NCBI GenBank assembly: GCA_029747015.1
Contig: JAKOGI010000350.1
Coordinates: forward strand, 310,001 to 374,000
Length of the DNA: 64,000 nt
Direction of reading: 5' to 3'
Source of the DNA: Carnegiea gigantea
Lineage: Eukaryota > Streptophyta > Magnoliopsida > Caryophyllales > Cactaceae
Position 1 is the stretch's first letter. Each line of letters starts with the position of its first letter. The notes beneath the pieces were generated by a model that was not told the DNA's origin, did not search any database, and saw only the letters and a list, made by a program, of their open reading frames with translations. This document shows positions 45,501 to 56,753 of this stretch, one piece after another. A program made the position numbers and the translations under genes.

Positions 45501-46178
45501 GCTCCTTTCTCGCTGACAACTTATAGAACCATTCTCAAAGTCCTGTTCCTTTTGAACTTTATTTTCTTTTTTTAAAACTCAATTTTTATGTAAATAATTT
45601 AATTGTCTTTTGTTTTATTTCACTCTATATCTTCCATTACCTTGTAATTTTTCTTTCATTATACATAACCCTTTTCTCAAATAATGCCTTTTTGTTAGGT
45701 TCAATATTAGATTTAATCAGTTTTTTTTTCACTTTTTATTCTAATAAATGGTTTGATTCAACTGCTGTTTTTTGGTTTAAAATGAAAATGTAACATTTCA
45801 TTTTGATTTTGATCAAATTTTTACCCAAAGTTTATTCACTATCCATAGGAACTTTATCACTATTAACTATCTATTAAATTGCCATGCAAAGATATTTGTA
45901 CCTCTGTCACGAAGAAAATTAAAATGCTCATGATCTAATAAAATTGATGGGATATATCATAAAGATGAAATTAGAGACAACTAGGACATCTACCAAGGCT
46001 CAATAATCGGTTTAGGGATGGATTTTTGTGCTTTAAAAAAAATAAATAAATGCATTGATGAAAATAAAAATAACATATCATCAACCATAATATCAACCGG
46101 GCCCCTAACGAGATTTTCTAGCTCCGTCTCTGCATGTGGTTCATTTTAATTGATGAAAAAGTCAATATGCATGCAATA
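45501..46178. other. Intergenic, nothing recognised
   Basis: AT-rich sequence with no open frame of interest and no clear repeat structure. Confidence 0.4.
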
Positions 46179-46363
46179 TTTTTTTTAACAAGGTAAGCTG
46201 GAATCTAACTGTGCCCCTATTCAGGGGAACCCAGTGGGCTGGTATAACATCCAGGCCCAACGGCCCACTCTCACACTCCAATTTCCAAACCTGGAAAGAT
46301 GACCGCCCCAGGCCTAGAACCGCAGACATACAGCCGGAGGCCACGAGCATGAGGCTCTTCGAA
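46179..46363 (-). mobile_element. tRNA-derived SINE-like element
   Basis: On the minus strand it starts GAAGAGCCTCATGCTCGTGG, has a B-box-like GCGGTTCTAGGCC about 45 nt in, and ends with an A-run (T run 46179-46186 on the plus strand). Both flanks contain AATATGCA, an approximate target duplication. No family name assigned. Confidence 0.45.
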
Positions 46364-46384
46364 GTTAATATGCAACTCGTCTAA

Positions 46385-47202
46385 GGCCTTGTTTGACAAT
46401 CAGCTGTTAGCTATTCGCTATTAGCTGTTAGCTGATTGCATTAGCTATTAGCTGTTAGCTGATTGCATTAGCTGTTTGACTTAGCTGATTGCAGTAGCTG
46501 TTTGTGAAAAAAATGTTTAGTGAAGTTAGCTGTTTCTAACAAAGTTATTTGATAAAATTCCACTTATGCCCATTACTCAATTTCATTATTTTTCTAACAG
46601 AATAATTTTTTATTGGATATTTATTTTTCTTTTTGATATGAATTATGAATTAAGACTTATGTGATATGTAAAATTACATTTATACTTTTTCCTAATTTTA
46701 GTACTTATTATCAAAATATATATTTAATGTTAAATGTTTTCTTTTTTAATAGCAATTGAAATTATGTGATATAAAAAATATTTATATATCATCTAAGACT
46801 AACTAACATAAATTATTTATTAAATTAAGAAAGCATTAAAATTAAAAGCATTATCTTCAACATCATGACCATCCACAACTCTTGTCCCAAAAAAGAAAAA
46901 TAATAAATTGAAAAATTCAAAGCATAAGCATCCAATATTCGGGAATATCACTTGTGAATGACATGTAATGTAAATTTGTCCAAATTATGAGATTAGCATG
47001 GTCATTATAATAGTAAATATCAAAAAGCTCTTTGAAAAAGCTATCCCAAAGAGCTTTTTGTAAAAGAGTTTTTTAGGTATAAAAAGCTAATCTAAAAAGT
47101 TAATCAACCAAACACCCCAAAGAGCTTTTTGACCACAGTCAAACAGCTAATACCCCCAAAAAACTCTTCTTGCACCCAGAAAGCTCTTTGCCAAAGATGG
47201 CC
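46385..47202. mobile_element. Tourist-like (PIF/Harbinger) MITE with AGCTGATTGC repeats
   Basis: 818 bp. The termini GGCCTTGTTTGACAATCAGC and, reverse-complemented, GGCCATCTTTGGCAAAGAGC are bordered by TAA on both sides (46382-46384, 47203-47205). The left end carries several copies of TTAGCTGATTGCATTAGCTG, the right end AAAGAGCTTTTTG copies. Non-coding. Confidence 0.72.
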
Positions 47203-47779
47203 TAAATGTCAAGTAGCGGACCGGGGGGTTGGGTTGGGGGGTGGGTTTGGAATATCAAGTAGTCTATTTTAAAAAAAAAAATTAAAAATTCTATTCCAAA
47301 TTAATTTATTGACCCTTACGTAGAGTTGGTGATGTAACAGGTCGACGCACATTGAGTCACATATATACATACACCTATTTTACAAAATAATAGATATTTC
47401 TATCAGAGTTTGAAATCGTTTCTACATCCACATCTATTGGTTTTTTGGATTTTTGAATTTTCATGTATGATAAAATTATTAATGGCAAAAGTTTGAGTAT
47501 TTTAATAACAAATATTAATCAATGACCAAGTTCTTCAAGTTCTACTGGTATAAAATAGAGTGCAAGTAATAATTGATTTCCAAGTCACATTAAAATTTTC
47601 ACAGTTAAATATATAATCCAAATTCAAATAGCAAATAACGTTTGAATTATGTGATATAACAAAATGGATTTTAGATGGGTACAAAATGTTGGTAGATTAA
47701 TACGTGGACCCTACTCCTATCCATACTCATTTTTTATACGGACTGCATGTCCATTTAAAATGTATTTTTAACACTCAGA

Positions 47780-48345
47780 TGGTTTTAATGGGATGAATTT
47801 AACGAATTTTATATGGGCTTGGGTTACATTGCTGCCCGTTCCTTTATGGCTCCTGATTGGAAAATTTAGTGACCCGTCCAATAGGAAGGCGATATGTAGC
47901 ATTAACCATGTCAATGGCGGTCAGAGTCGACCACAAGGAAGGAAGAAGGATACTAGAGGGGTATAATGGTAATTTGACCCCATAAAGAGAGAATTTGACC
48001 CCATCAAGAGATAATTTGTCATTCTGCCCTTGGATGCTAACCTGAATGCTATAAATATCCCAACATTTCCTATTTTGGGGCTCTTACTATTCATAACTTG
48101 ATTACTTCACTGAACACTTTCCTGAAACAGTAAACTCCCTGTTTCTCTATGCTCTTTACTCTTTATCTGCTTCCACATTTCTTCTTGAAACTGATCTGAG
48201 CATGGGAATGACCTCCCTCGGGAAAACGCCAGGGGTCGACTTTCGTGCAGGTCATCAAAATGAGTACACATCAGGTCACGCGATCAAGTGACACGTTAGC
48301 CACATGTAAGTCCGGATGTCATCACCATTCAAGTAAGTTTCTTCC
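47780..48345 (+). mobile_element. Probable Ty3-type LTR fragment
   Basis: Contains a TATA-like CTATAAATATCCC (about 48,049), a leader with CTCTTTACTCTTTATCTGC, and the phrase CTGATCTGAGCATGGGAATG then TTCGTGCAGGTC (about 48,190-48,260). These are common near the 3' end of some plant Ty3 LTRs. Borders unclear; no coding part. Confidence 0.4.
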
Positions 48346-48619
48346 GAAACACCTCCTAAAGAACTATAGACATGTTCTGCACATGGTTTTTTCATGCCTC
48401 AGTCACAAAGGTTAATTGGCCTTTCGTAATAATTTTTTACCCCTAAAAATTATTTTTCCAAAACTAATTTATTTAGCTTTATTATGGTTGACCGTTTTCA
48501 AAATTAATTCTTTTGTCTCACATGACATATCTTTTTGAGAAATCATTAATTTCACCAAATACTTTTTACAAAACTAACTAATGCATATAGCTTATACAAA
48601 CAAACATAGCTAATCATAT

Positions 48620-50485
48620 TGTCAAGAGAGATGAATGTTTACAGAGAAAAATTGTATTTGATCATCTTGAAGATGTATGTACAGAGGCAGATATATACAT
48701 GAGCATATATGTACAGGAGGCAACTAACTAAAAGCCTAACTAACTAAGACTGATTGTTATAACAATCTGTACAAGCTGTTAGATATCTTGACGTCCCCCC
48801 CTCAAGGTGGAGTTGGTGGAGTGTCCATCAAACCTAACCTTGAAACCAAGTAATGATGCTGAACTTCAGACAAAGGCTTGGTAAGAAGATCAGCTAATTG
48901 TTCCGTGGAAGAAACCTGTGATGTTTGCAGAAAGCCTTCCAAAAGTTTATCTCTGGTATAGTGGCAGTCAATATTGAGATGCTTAGTTCTCTCATGAAAA
49001 ACTGGATTGGAAGCAATATGTTGTGCTGCCATGTTGTCACAATACATGGTGATAGGCAAGTGCACGTTTACATGTAAATCAGTGAGCAGATGAGAAATCC
49101 ACTTAAGTTCTGAAGTGGTATAAGGCATACTCTTATATTATGCTTGTGCATAAGATTTTGATACTGTTTTTTGCTTCTTGTTTTCCAAAAAACCATAGTA
49201 GATCCCAGAAAAATGCAATAACCAGTGAGAAATCTAGCACTCATAGGGCAAGCGGCCCAATCTGCATCACAAAAGACTGTGACAGTGAAGTTGTTTGTAG
49301 CTGGATAAAAGAGACCTTTGTTTGGAGTACCTTTCAAATACCTAAGGACATGCATGGCTACTATTTCATTTCCAGCACTAATGTGACCGGTGACTTGCTT
49401 TTGTTTCTCCACTCTAACAATCATGGAGTAGGCTTTATTGAGATCAGGCAAGGGATCCATCAATAGGATCTGCCCCCTTATAGCATCATAGTTATCATCA
49501 AGATGCATCAAGAATTCGATCAACTTTTGTCTTTGACCAAGGATCATATACTTTTTCATAGCAGTACATGAGGTTGGACATTTAAACACAGGTATTTCGC
49601 TAAGATCCTGTAATTCATCCCAAAGTTTCTTTAATTTGCTGTAATAGACAGCCACACTATCAGTGCCTTGCTGTAATTCAGTGATTTCTTTCTCAATTTG
49701 AAAGAGTAATGGACCACTACTTTGGCCAAATCTATCACATAGTTCTTGCCATAATTCCTTAGCCGAGTTGGCATACAAGAAAACATCAGACAGCTCAGGC
49801 ACTATAGAATTGAGAAGCCAACTGACTACCAAATTATCACGTCTGATCCATTGAAGCGGATTTGGAGAACCTGGATCTGGTCTGACACATGAGCCATCAA
49901 TAAATCCAAGCTTGGCTCTAATGTTAAGAGCAATTCGTACTGAACGACTCCATGGCTGAAAATTGGTGCCATTGAGCTTTGTGTTAACCAATTGCAAACC
50001 GGGATGATCTAAGCTCTGCAGATGAAGAGGATCACAATTTTCATTCACCTGCTATGAATTGCAGCTATTTGGATCTATCATTGTGATTGATCCAGATTTT
50101 AAGAATCAAAGAATGCAGAAATCCTGATTTTCTTGATAGAGTTGGGCTAGATCATTTGTTGACTCAAGCCAAATGATCGAAAAAGAATGTAAGTAATCAA
50201 AACAGAGGATGTAAGCTAGACCTGTTGATGAATCAAATCAACATGATCGAATATAAAGGAAAAGAAAAACAGGATTGATCCTGCTCTGATGCCATGTCAA
50301 GAGATATCAATGATCACAAAGAAGAGAGAGAAAAATTGTATTTGATCATCTTGAAGATGTATGTACAGAGGCGTATATATACATGAGCATATATGTACAG
50401 GAGGCAACTAACTAACAGCCTAACTAACTAACTGACCAAGACTGATTGTTATAATAATCTGTACAAGCTGTTAGATATCTTGACA
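48620..50485 (-). mobile_element. Complete but internally deleted Copia retrotransposon
   Basis: 1,866 bp with LTRs at both ends (48620-48793 and 50295-50485) bounded by TGTCAAGA ... TCTTGACA, and a perfect CATAT target duplication (48615-48619, 50486-50490). On the minus strand the 5' LTR is followed at once by TGGCATCAGAGCAGG, a near match to the iMet primer-binding site; GAGGGGGGGACG precedes the 3' LTR as polypurine tract. Inside, gag is joined directly to the end of pol; protease, integrase and most of reverse transcriptase are gone. It can only have moved with help from a related active element. Confidence 0.9.
48802..50048 (-). pseudogene. Copia gag fused by deletion to RNase H remnant
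   Basis: From 50048 the frame encodes a Copia-type gag N-terminus (LVNTKLNGTNFQPWSRSVRI, FIDGSC, WLLNSIVPELSD, LWQELCDRFGQ, ILLMDPLPDLNKAYSMI) for about 225 residues. It then jumps to the end of pol: HVLRYLKGTPNKGLFY, DADWAACPMSARFLTGYCIF, FWKTRSKKQ. A frameshift near 49,130 ends this frame. The RNase H continues in another frame down to 48802: TSELKWISHLLTDL, MYCDNMAAQHIASNPVFHER, HYTRDKLL, LADLLTKPL. So gag, then RNase H, with about two thirds of the polyprotein deleted. Confidence 0.88.
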
Positions 50486-50490
50486 CATAT

Positions 50491-52913
50491 CATCCAATAA
50501 TAACAACTAATATAATGAGTTAATAACTAACAATTATCTTCCAATCATCCCAATGACTTTTTTTGTAGTGACATGTCTTGGTGGCATAATAAGTTCTCAT
50601 GAAACTTCAGATCTTTACATGTCCTTTATCAAAATGCCGAAAAGGTGGCAATTTAGTTGGTTCCCACGCCTATTTTCCTTAGTTTTTACTCATGTTCACG
50701 TCCTAGGGGAAACAATGTATTTCTCGGTGATGAAATTGTGAGATTGATGGATCAAGTTTGTCTTATGTAACTTGACAGCTATGCCTCCCTCTCCGGCCTA
50801 TTGTGACCCATCAAAATATCGTCAAATAAAGGCTTAATGGTTGGCTCCACCCCCTTTAAAAAAAACTATCCTTTATCACAATAAATTAGAGTTGGGGAGG
50901 TCTAACCCGACACGATAAACTGACCCAAATCCGACCTGAAGTTACAGAGAGAAACACAAATCCGACATGAACCGAAACGATTTGGACCCAAAGTTGACAT
51001 GATTTGACCATTTAGCTTGAAAACATATTATTTTTTTAATTTTGAGTAAATCTAAACTATTACTAATACCGACACGAAATTAACTCGTTGATTAAATGAC
51101 TCGATCCGAATCGATCCGTTACCCAACTCTATAATAAATCTGTTCACACCATCCACAATCAACGCATTTTGTGGGGGAATTCACTAGTTAGTCCTTGAAT
51201 GACGGGTCAAGAGGCCCATTCATTTGTGGTGAATTGACAGAATGCTGCCAACGCCACGCATCGCCGCATCAGACTTGGAGCTGCTGTTAATAGATTTCAT
51301 AAGTTTCTTAGAATAATCTATAGAACTTAAATCGGTTGTTGGTACTTGTGATATATAACTCAAGCATGGAACTGTACCCTTTTAGGATTAATTGTTGATA
51401 CTTGCTTGAATGTGTTGGATTTAAAATTATAAAAAATGGTAAAGAAGCCATTTAATTAGTTCATGGGAAACTTTTATTGGGGAATTGGGCTAGTGAATTA
51501 GAAGGGTCAAATTTTAAAGTAGGAATCACTCTTAAATATCATTCTAATTAAGGTCTGATAAATTAGAAATAATCTCTGAAAGTGGAGATGGTTCCAAAAC
51601 AAAAGTATGACTCCTTTATGAGGGAGGAGTTATACCCCGTATCCAAAAAGGTATGGAGTGACAAGGAATAATAAGTAGTAGTGAGGTATGGTAGAGCATT
51701 AAGCGGCTAGCGATGAGGGCTGATAAGTACGTGTACGTGATAAGCAACAGTGAGCAATATGCTAATTGTGAAATGAACAAGCCCTAAAACATGAAAGATC
51801 AATTGATCAAATGAGTTGAAAGAGAGGGCAGGGCTTGATTCAGGTAGCAGTTGTTAATTGCATTCGTAGAGCATAGTAGCTAAATCTTGCATTTCTTCAA
51901 AGACCATGAACCTCTACTTTCATTGAAAAATTTAAAGAAAAGTACATCGTAAGCTAAACTGTATGAAATTCAAGGATCAAATGAAACCCTAAAAGTTGGG
52001 GGAAAAAAGGAGTTTAAAAATCTGGAAACGAGCTAAGCTCTGGTAACTGAGGAGAAAGAATCAACCCGGCACTGATGAGCCATGAGAAGGGAGGGAATGT
52101 TTACTTCAATTGTTGAGGATCCATTGACAAAAGCATTTATGTCATTTGCTATTTAAAATTGATGTTCTAAAATACCATTGGGAGGGTACGTAGAGCTGAC
52201 AAAAACTGATATGAGACCTAACACTCAATTCAAATGATCCATACCCACATTGAGCTTGAAGATCGAAGCAAGCTCACTAAAACATATATCGGAAAAATGA
52301 TTGATCTAAACCAAACTAAAACCAACTGGAAACTTTCGACAAAGTTGTTTCTTTTTGTAAAATAAGCTTATTAGACTTATTCATCAGTTAATCCGATATC
52401 AATCCAACCCAAAATCATTGGAACATGAACCCAAACTAACTTGGAATGTCGTTGACTTGAAACATGATTCGATCTGAACTTAACCATACTTATACCAAAC
52501 TAAATGGCTCATTTGCTAAGCGGGCACCATGTGTTGTACATAGACCAGTCAATTCGGCGAAGCAGGTTAAGTATGGATTGGGTGTATTCGAGTTCAGATA
52601 AAATACGAGTCAAGCATATTCTCGGTTAGAATGAAATACGAGCGGGTATATCTCGAGTTGAGAGTTCCAGGCCAACCCAATGGATATAGAGTGCTTTTTT
52701 TTGTGAGTTATTTCTCTTTTTTCGAAGTTCGGCATATTTAATACATAAAATTGTTTATATTTAATGAAAAAGCATAGTACTTGTAATTTCATAAAAGAAA
52801 ATTAAACATATTCAAAGTCTTCATTATGATATATGAACATTATGTGCAAATGGGCAAAGAATCGAGTCTCATTTCAGTTAGACTATTTATGGATCAGCCC
52901 ATATGTAACAGCC
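50491..52913. other. Intergenic, degenerate repeats
   Basis: At about 50,890-51,130 and 52,200-52,530 the sequence repeats CCCGACACGA/CCGACCTGAA and CGATCTGAACTTAACC motifs also seen at 2.3 and 13.2 kb. The stretch between shows no gene. Confidence 0.35.
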
Positions 52914-53353
52914 TAGGAGTCCCGACACCGAGGTATTGTCCGCTTTGGGAACTAGAAGGGTGCTCCTGCACGGTTTTGTCCTTCGGCTAACGGGCGTTTA
53001 AGCCTTTCACCAAAAGGCGCCTCGATGTGTTGAGGTATCCCCACCCTTATAAAGGGTGGTTCATTCTCCTGAACCACCGATGTGAGACGTTACATTCTTC
53101 CCCCCTTAGGGAGCCCAGCGTCCGCGCTGGCACATCGATCTGGGAACCCACTCTGATACCAGTGTAACAGGTCAGGAGTCCCAACACCGAGGTATTATCC
53201 GCTTTGGGGACTAGAAGGATGCCCCTGCATGGTTTTGTCATTCGGCTAACGGGCGTTTAAATTTTTCACCAAAAGGTACTTCGATGTGTTGAGGTATCCC
53301 CACTCTTATAAAGGGTGGTTCGTTCTCCTCAACCACCGATGTGGAACGTTACA
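52914..53353 (-). mobile_element. Complete TRIM with 181- and 191-bp LTRs
   Basis: 440 bp. LTRs at 52914-53094 and 53163-53353, about 90% alike, each bounded TGTAAC ... GTTACA. Minus-strand order: LTR, PBS TGGTATCAGAGTGGG (53161-53147), about 50 bp, purine tract TAAGGGGGGAAGAA (53108-53095), LTR. The flanks CCATA and CTATA are a 5-bp target duplication with one change. No coding capacity. The LTR start resembles CCACATCGGTGG found in many plant TRIM/LTR families. Confidence 0.85.
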
Positions 53354-54272
53354 CTATACATTAAAATAAGGTCAATAATCGGTTAGGTTATTTATGGGTC
53401 AGTTCGTCTAGATCATGTTAACGCCTGCTAATAACACATTCAATAATTTAGATATTTTAGTTAACTAACCAACCACAATGCAATCACGCACACTATATTA
53501 AAGGGTTGACTCTAACACGAACACGCTTAAGCCGTTGCCCTCCATTAGCATCATAACTCAAGGCCAATTAATATGAAAACCAAATAAAAAAGAATTAGAA
53601 AAGTACAAGATATTGCAATTATCTTTTAAAAATAACATAAAAAATTAGATTATTACATAGTAATATTATTTAAATATGACTAGACATATTCATTTCACTA
53701 AACATATAACAGTTTGACCCGTGCATTTGTAAAATTTATCTTATTCTAAATTATTTTTCTTAGGACTAGACAACTATCTTACGCTGTGTGCCTATTTCAC
53801 ACCATTTGTTAAAGCTGTCCACATAAGTTATACATGATTTTATTTTATAATAATAGAATTGGGAAAGAAAAAGTACTATTGTTTAATTTGTGAACGTTGC
53901 GACAATTACATAATATATTTCTAACCGATTTGATATAGTAAATAACTTTTTTTAGGTAAAAAGGTGAGCTTGCATTTAACACAGTCAAATATCAACCAGC
54001 GCATCAAAACTTGGGGGATACAACCCCAAAGTGACAAAGGCTGATCTACGTGCTTCTTCTTTCAAAAACATTCTTCCACATTCCTTAGTTGTAAGTAAAA
54101 GCATCCCCTGTACATTGAAAAAACTCTTCTATTTTTTTAGTTGAGTGCGTCATGTGAGTTCTATCTTTTTACTTTTTGCTACTTGAATGTTGCAGCAACA
54201 CCTATTGCCATTCACCCAATGTTTGTCACTAGGCTGAAACTATGTCATATCTTCCATTGCTCGATTGTAAAC

Positions 54273-54581
54273 TGTTAGAGTATACATATATTTTTGGGCC
54301 TTTAATTATAAGCTTGAGCTTTTCCTTGAGATGGTTTTGAACTTTGTATTAGAGCCTTTTTGACCGAGAGGTCTCAAGTTCGATTGTCAACAATCTCCAT
54401 ATTTATTTATTGCAACGTCAGCAATCTCCATATTTATTTATCGCGCAAGGTCGAAGGGGCCTTTGTAGCATCTATGTTTCAAGCCCAAAGGGCATTCGTG
54501 TGAGAAGGCGTGTTACAGTATAAACATATTCCTGAACTTTCAACCATAAGTTTAAACTTTTGGTTGAGATGGTTCTGAACA
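54273..54581 (+). mobile_element. Complete short TRIM with about 71-bp LTRs
   Basis: 5' LTR 54273-54343 (TGTTAGAGTATACATAT ... GGTTTTGAACT), then a PBS-like TTGTATTAGAGCC. A short internal part holds AAGTTCGATTGTCAACAATC, then a GAAGGCG purine tract and the 3' LTR 54511-54581 (TGTTACAGTATAAACATATT ... GGTTCTGAACA). It explains the single LTRs at 6.27, 26.44 and 31.39 kb. Confidence 0.7.
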
Positions 54582-55513
54582 CATTTGAAGATCAAATGAG
54601 CAAGACTTTCATTTTCATTTTGACAAAATAAACATGTCTGATCCATTTGTATACCAACATGCATCTTCATTTAGTACCAACTATTTTTAGTTAGACGAGG
54701 GCATTCTATAATTAAAGAATAACCATTATTGTGAAGAAGGAAAATTTTTAAAAACTAAAAAAATATGAATATAATGGGTTGAGCGAGTAGGTCCGGGTCT
54801 GGGCTAGATTTGAACTATAGTTTGCGAGTTTTGGGATCAATTTATTTGGGGTTGGGTCGAGAAAATCGTATTTAGACCCAAATTTTTCTAAAGGGTTCAG
54901 ATCCGATTATTGGACTGACTTAATTTTTGCCGCATCTAGTTGTACAACAACAATGACTTTACCATGGGACTCCCTCATTAGGCAGGATAAGAAAAGATCC
55001 AGATGTTATCAGTCTTAGTACCAATAACTCGGTAAATAAAAAAGTTCGATTTCAAGAAACCCACCTTATGAGCATTCTTGTTACTTTTTCCGATCAGTAT
55101 GTTTCGTAGGAAAAAAATAGTATAATAAAGTAAGCGTTTTTGAACGCGAATAATCTAAACTTTGGAGGGTGGTTTGGACGCCGATAATCCAAATTTCATG
55201 AGTAGCTTCCACCGTTTTAAACCTTGGGGTTATTTAATTTTAGTGGTGCAAGAGTCATTTGAAATTGTATTTTATGGACAATTTGAACTTCAAATAAATA
55301 CAGACAACTTGAATTTTATTTGCTTATATTGTTTTAACTTTTAGGGCTAATATTATTTAAAATTATCTAAAAAATGTAATCTCAAATGAACCATAAATTA
55401 TTGAAATTAATACCCAAATTTCAGAGCATTGAAAGTTATTTCTAAAGTTCAAATTATTAGCATCCAAACCCTTCAAAGTTTAAATTATTTGAATTCAATA
55501 TAAGTATGATTGA

Positions 55514-55904
55514 GGGCCTGTTCTTTTCATGGGTAAATTAGGGTTGGTAAAAAATAAAGTTGATTGAGGTAGGTTGAAGTGGGTCAAAATTTATTGAAGT
55601 TGATATTTTTTGTTGAAGTGAGATGAAATAGGTTAGAGTTGATATTTTTTGTTGAAGTGGGTTGAAATAGGTTGAAGTAGGTTAAAGTGGGTTAAAATTG
55701 ATTGAACTGAGTTAAAGTTGATATATTTTTTTGAAATTGGTTAAAATAGTGAATAAAATTTTGAGGGAGATGGACTACAATGGGTTACAATTAGTTTAAA
55801 TTAGTATTTTTTATTGAAGTGGATTGTAGTTGATATTTTTTTTATTAAAGTGAATTGAAATTAATTAAAATTAGTAAATTAAAAAAGATCAATAGAAAGA
55901 ACGG
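55514..55904. mobile_element. MITE-like element, second member
   Basis: Starts GGGCCTGTTCTTTTCATGGG and ends, reverse-complemented, CCGTTCTTTCTATTGATC. The interior is GTTGAAGTGGGTTGAAATAG repeats, as in the element at 7,307-7,659. Non-coding. Confidence 0.5.
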
Positions 55905-56753
55905 TTTCGGAATGTATGTTTTTTTGTTTTTCTTTTTTTTGGTTTTGGGGGGGGGGGGGGGGCATCAAGTAGGATGAACGACTAAGTGCCGGGTGTTGCT
56001 GGAGACATCCATCTATGGCTACATCGTTGAAAACAACCAGGAGAAATAGTAGCATATGCAGATTATGAACAAGCTGTCGGCGAACGATGAACCCCTCTGG
56101 GGGTGGGGGGTTGTGTGTGAGAGAGGGAGAGAGAATCCAACGTTGTGAATCAGTGATTGATGATCAAGAATTCAAAGGTCACCTGTACTCGAATGGGAGG
56201 AAAAAGAAGGCCGCAGATGAAATTAAATGCCCACCTCATTCAATGCTCTCAACGCCGCAGATCTGACCCCATTTAATTCGATTCAATTCAATTCAATTCC
56301 TTTCGTTTCCCTGCTCTTCAGCTTACTGACTCATGCTCACCCCTTTGCCCTACAAATTAGGGGTAACTCCTTTTCTCTAATTTCAGTACTTAAAAAAATT
56401 CGTTTCTGAGTGCTAATATTCTCCCCCTTCCCCAATTTAACTGCTATTTATTAGTTATTCTGTGACAAACCAGACATATGTTCATCAACCCACAAATTAG
56501 ATTTTAATTTTAGCAAAACCCTTTTCATGTTAACCTGTTGAGTTGTCCCTGTCACTTTCCTTGCTCATTTACCACCCCCATCACTGCTCTTGGAATTAGT
56601 TGAGTGACATTCAACTGGGGTTTTTATATTGGGGTTGTCAGTGTTAGTATTGTAGAAATGGGGGATTTGCGTTTTTGGATAGAGGTGTGAATAGTTAGAG
56701 AAAAACCCAGAAAAGAATTAAGGGAAAGACTTCTTTTTTCCCTTCAAATTTTG
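55905..56753 (+). promoter_or_regulatory. Upstream region of the MIP1/DUF547 gene
   Basis: Contains a poly-G run (about 55,948-55,961), a GAGAGAGAGGGAGAGAG tract near 56,120 and a short ATTCAATTCAATTCAATTC repeat near 56,282. No single clear TATA box was found. The transcription start and any non-coding first exon lie somewhere here. Confidence 0.35.
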
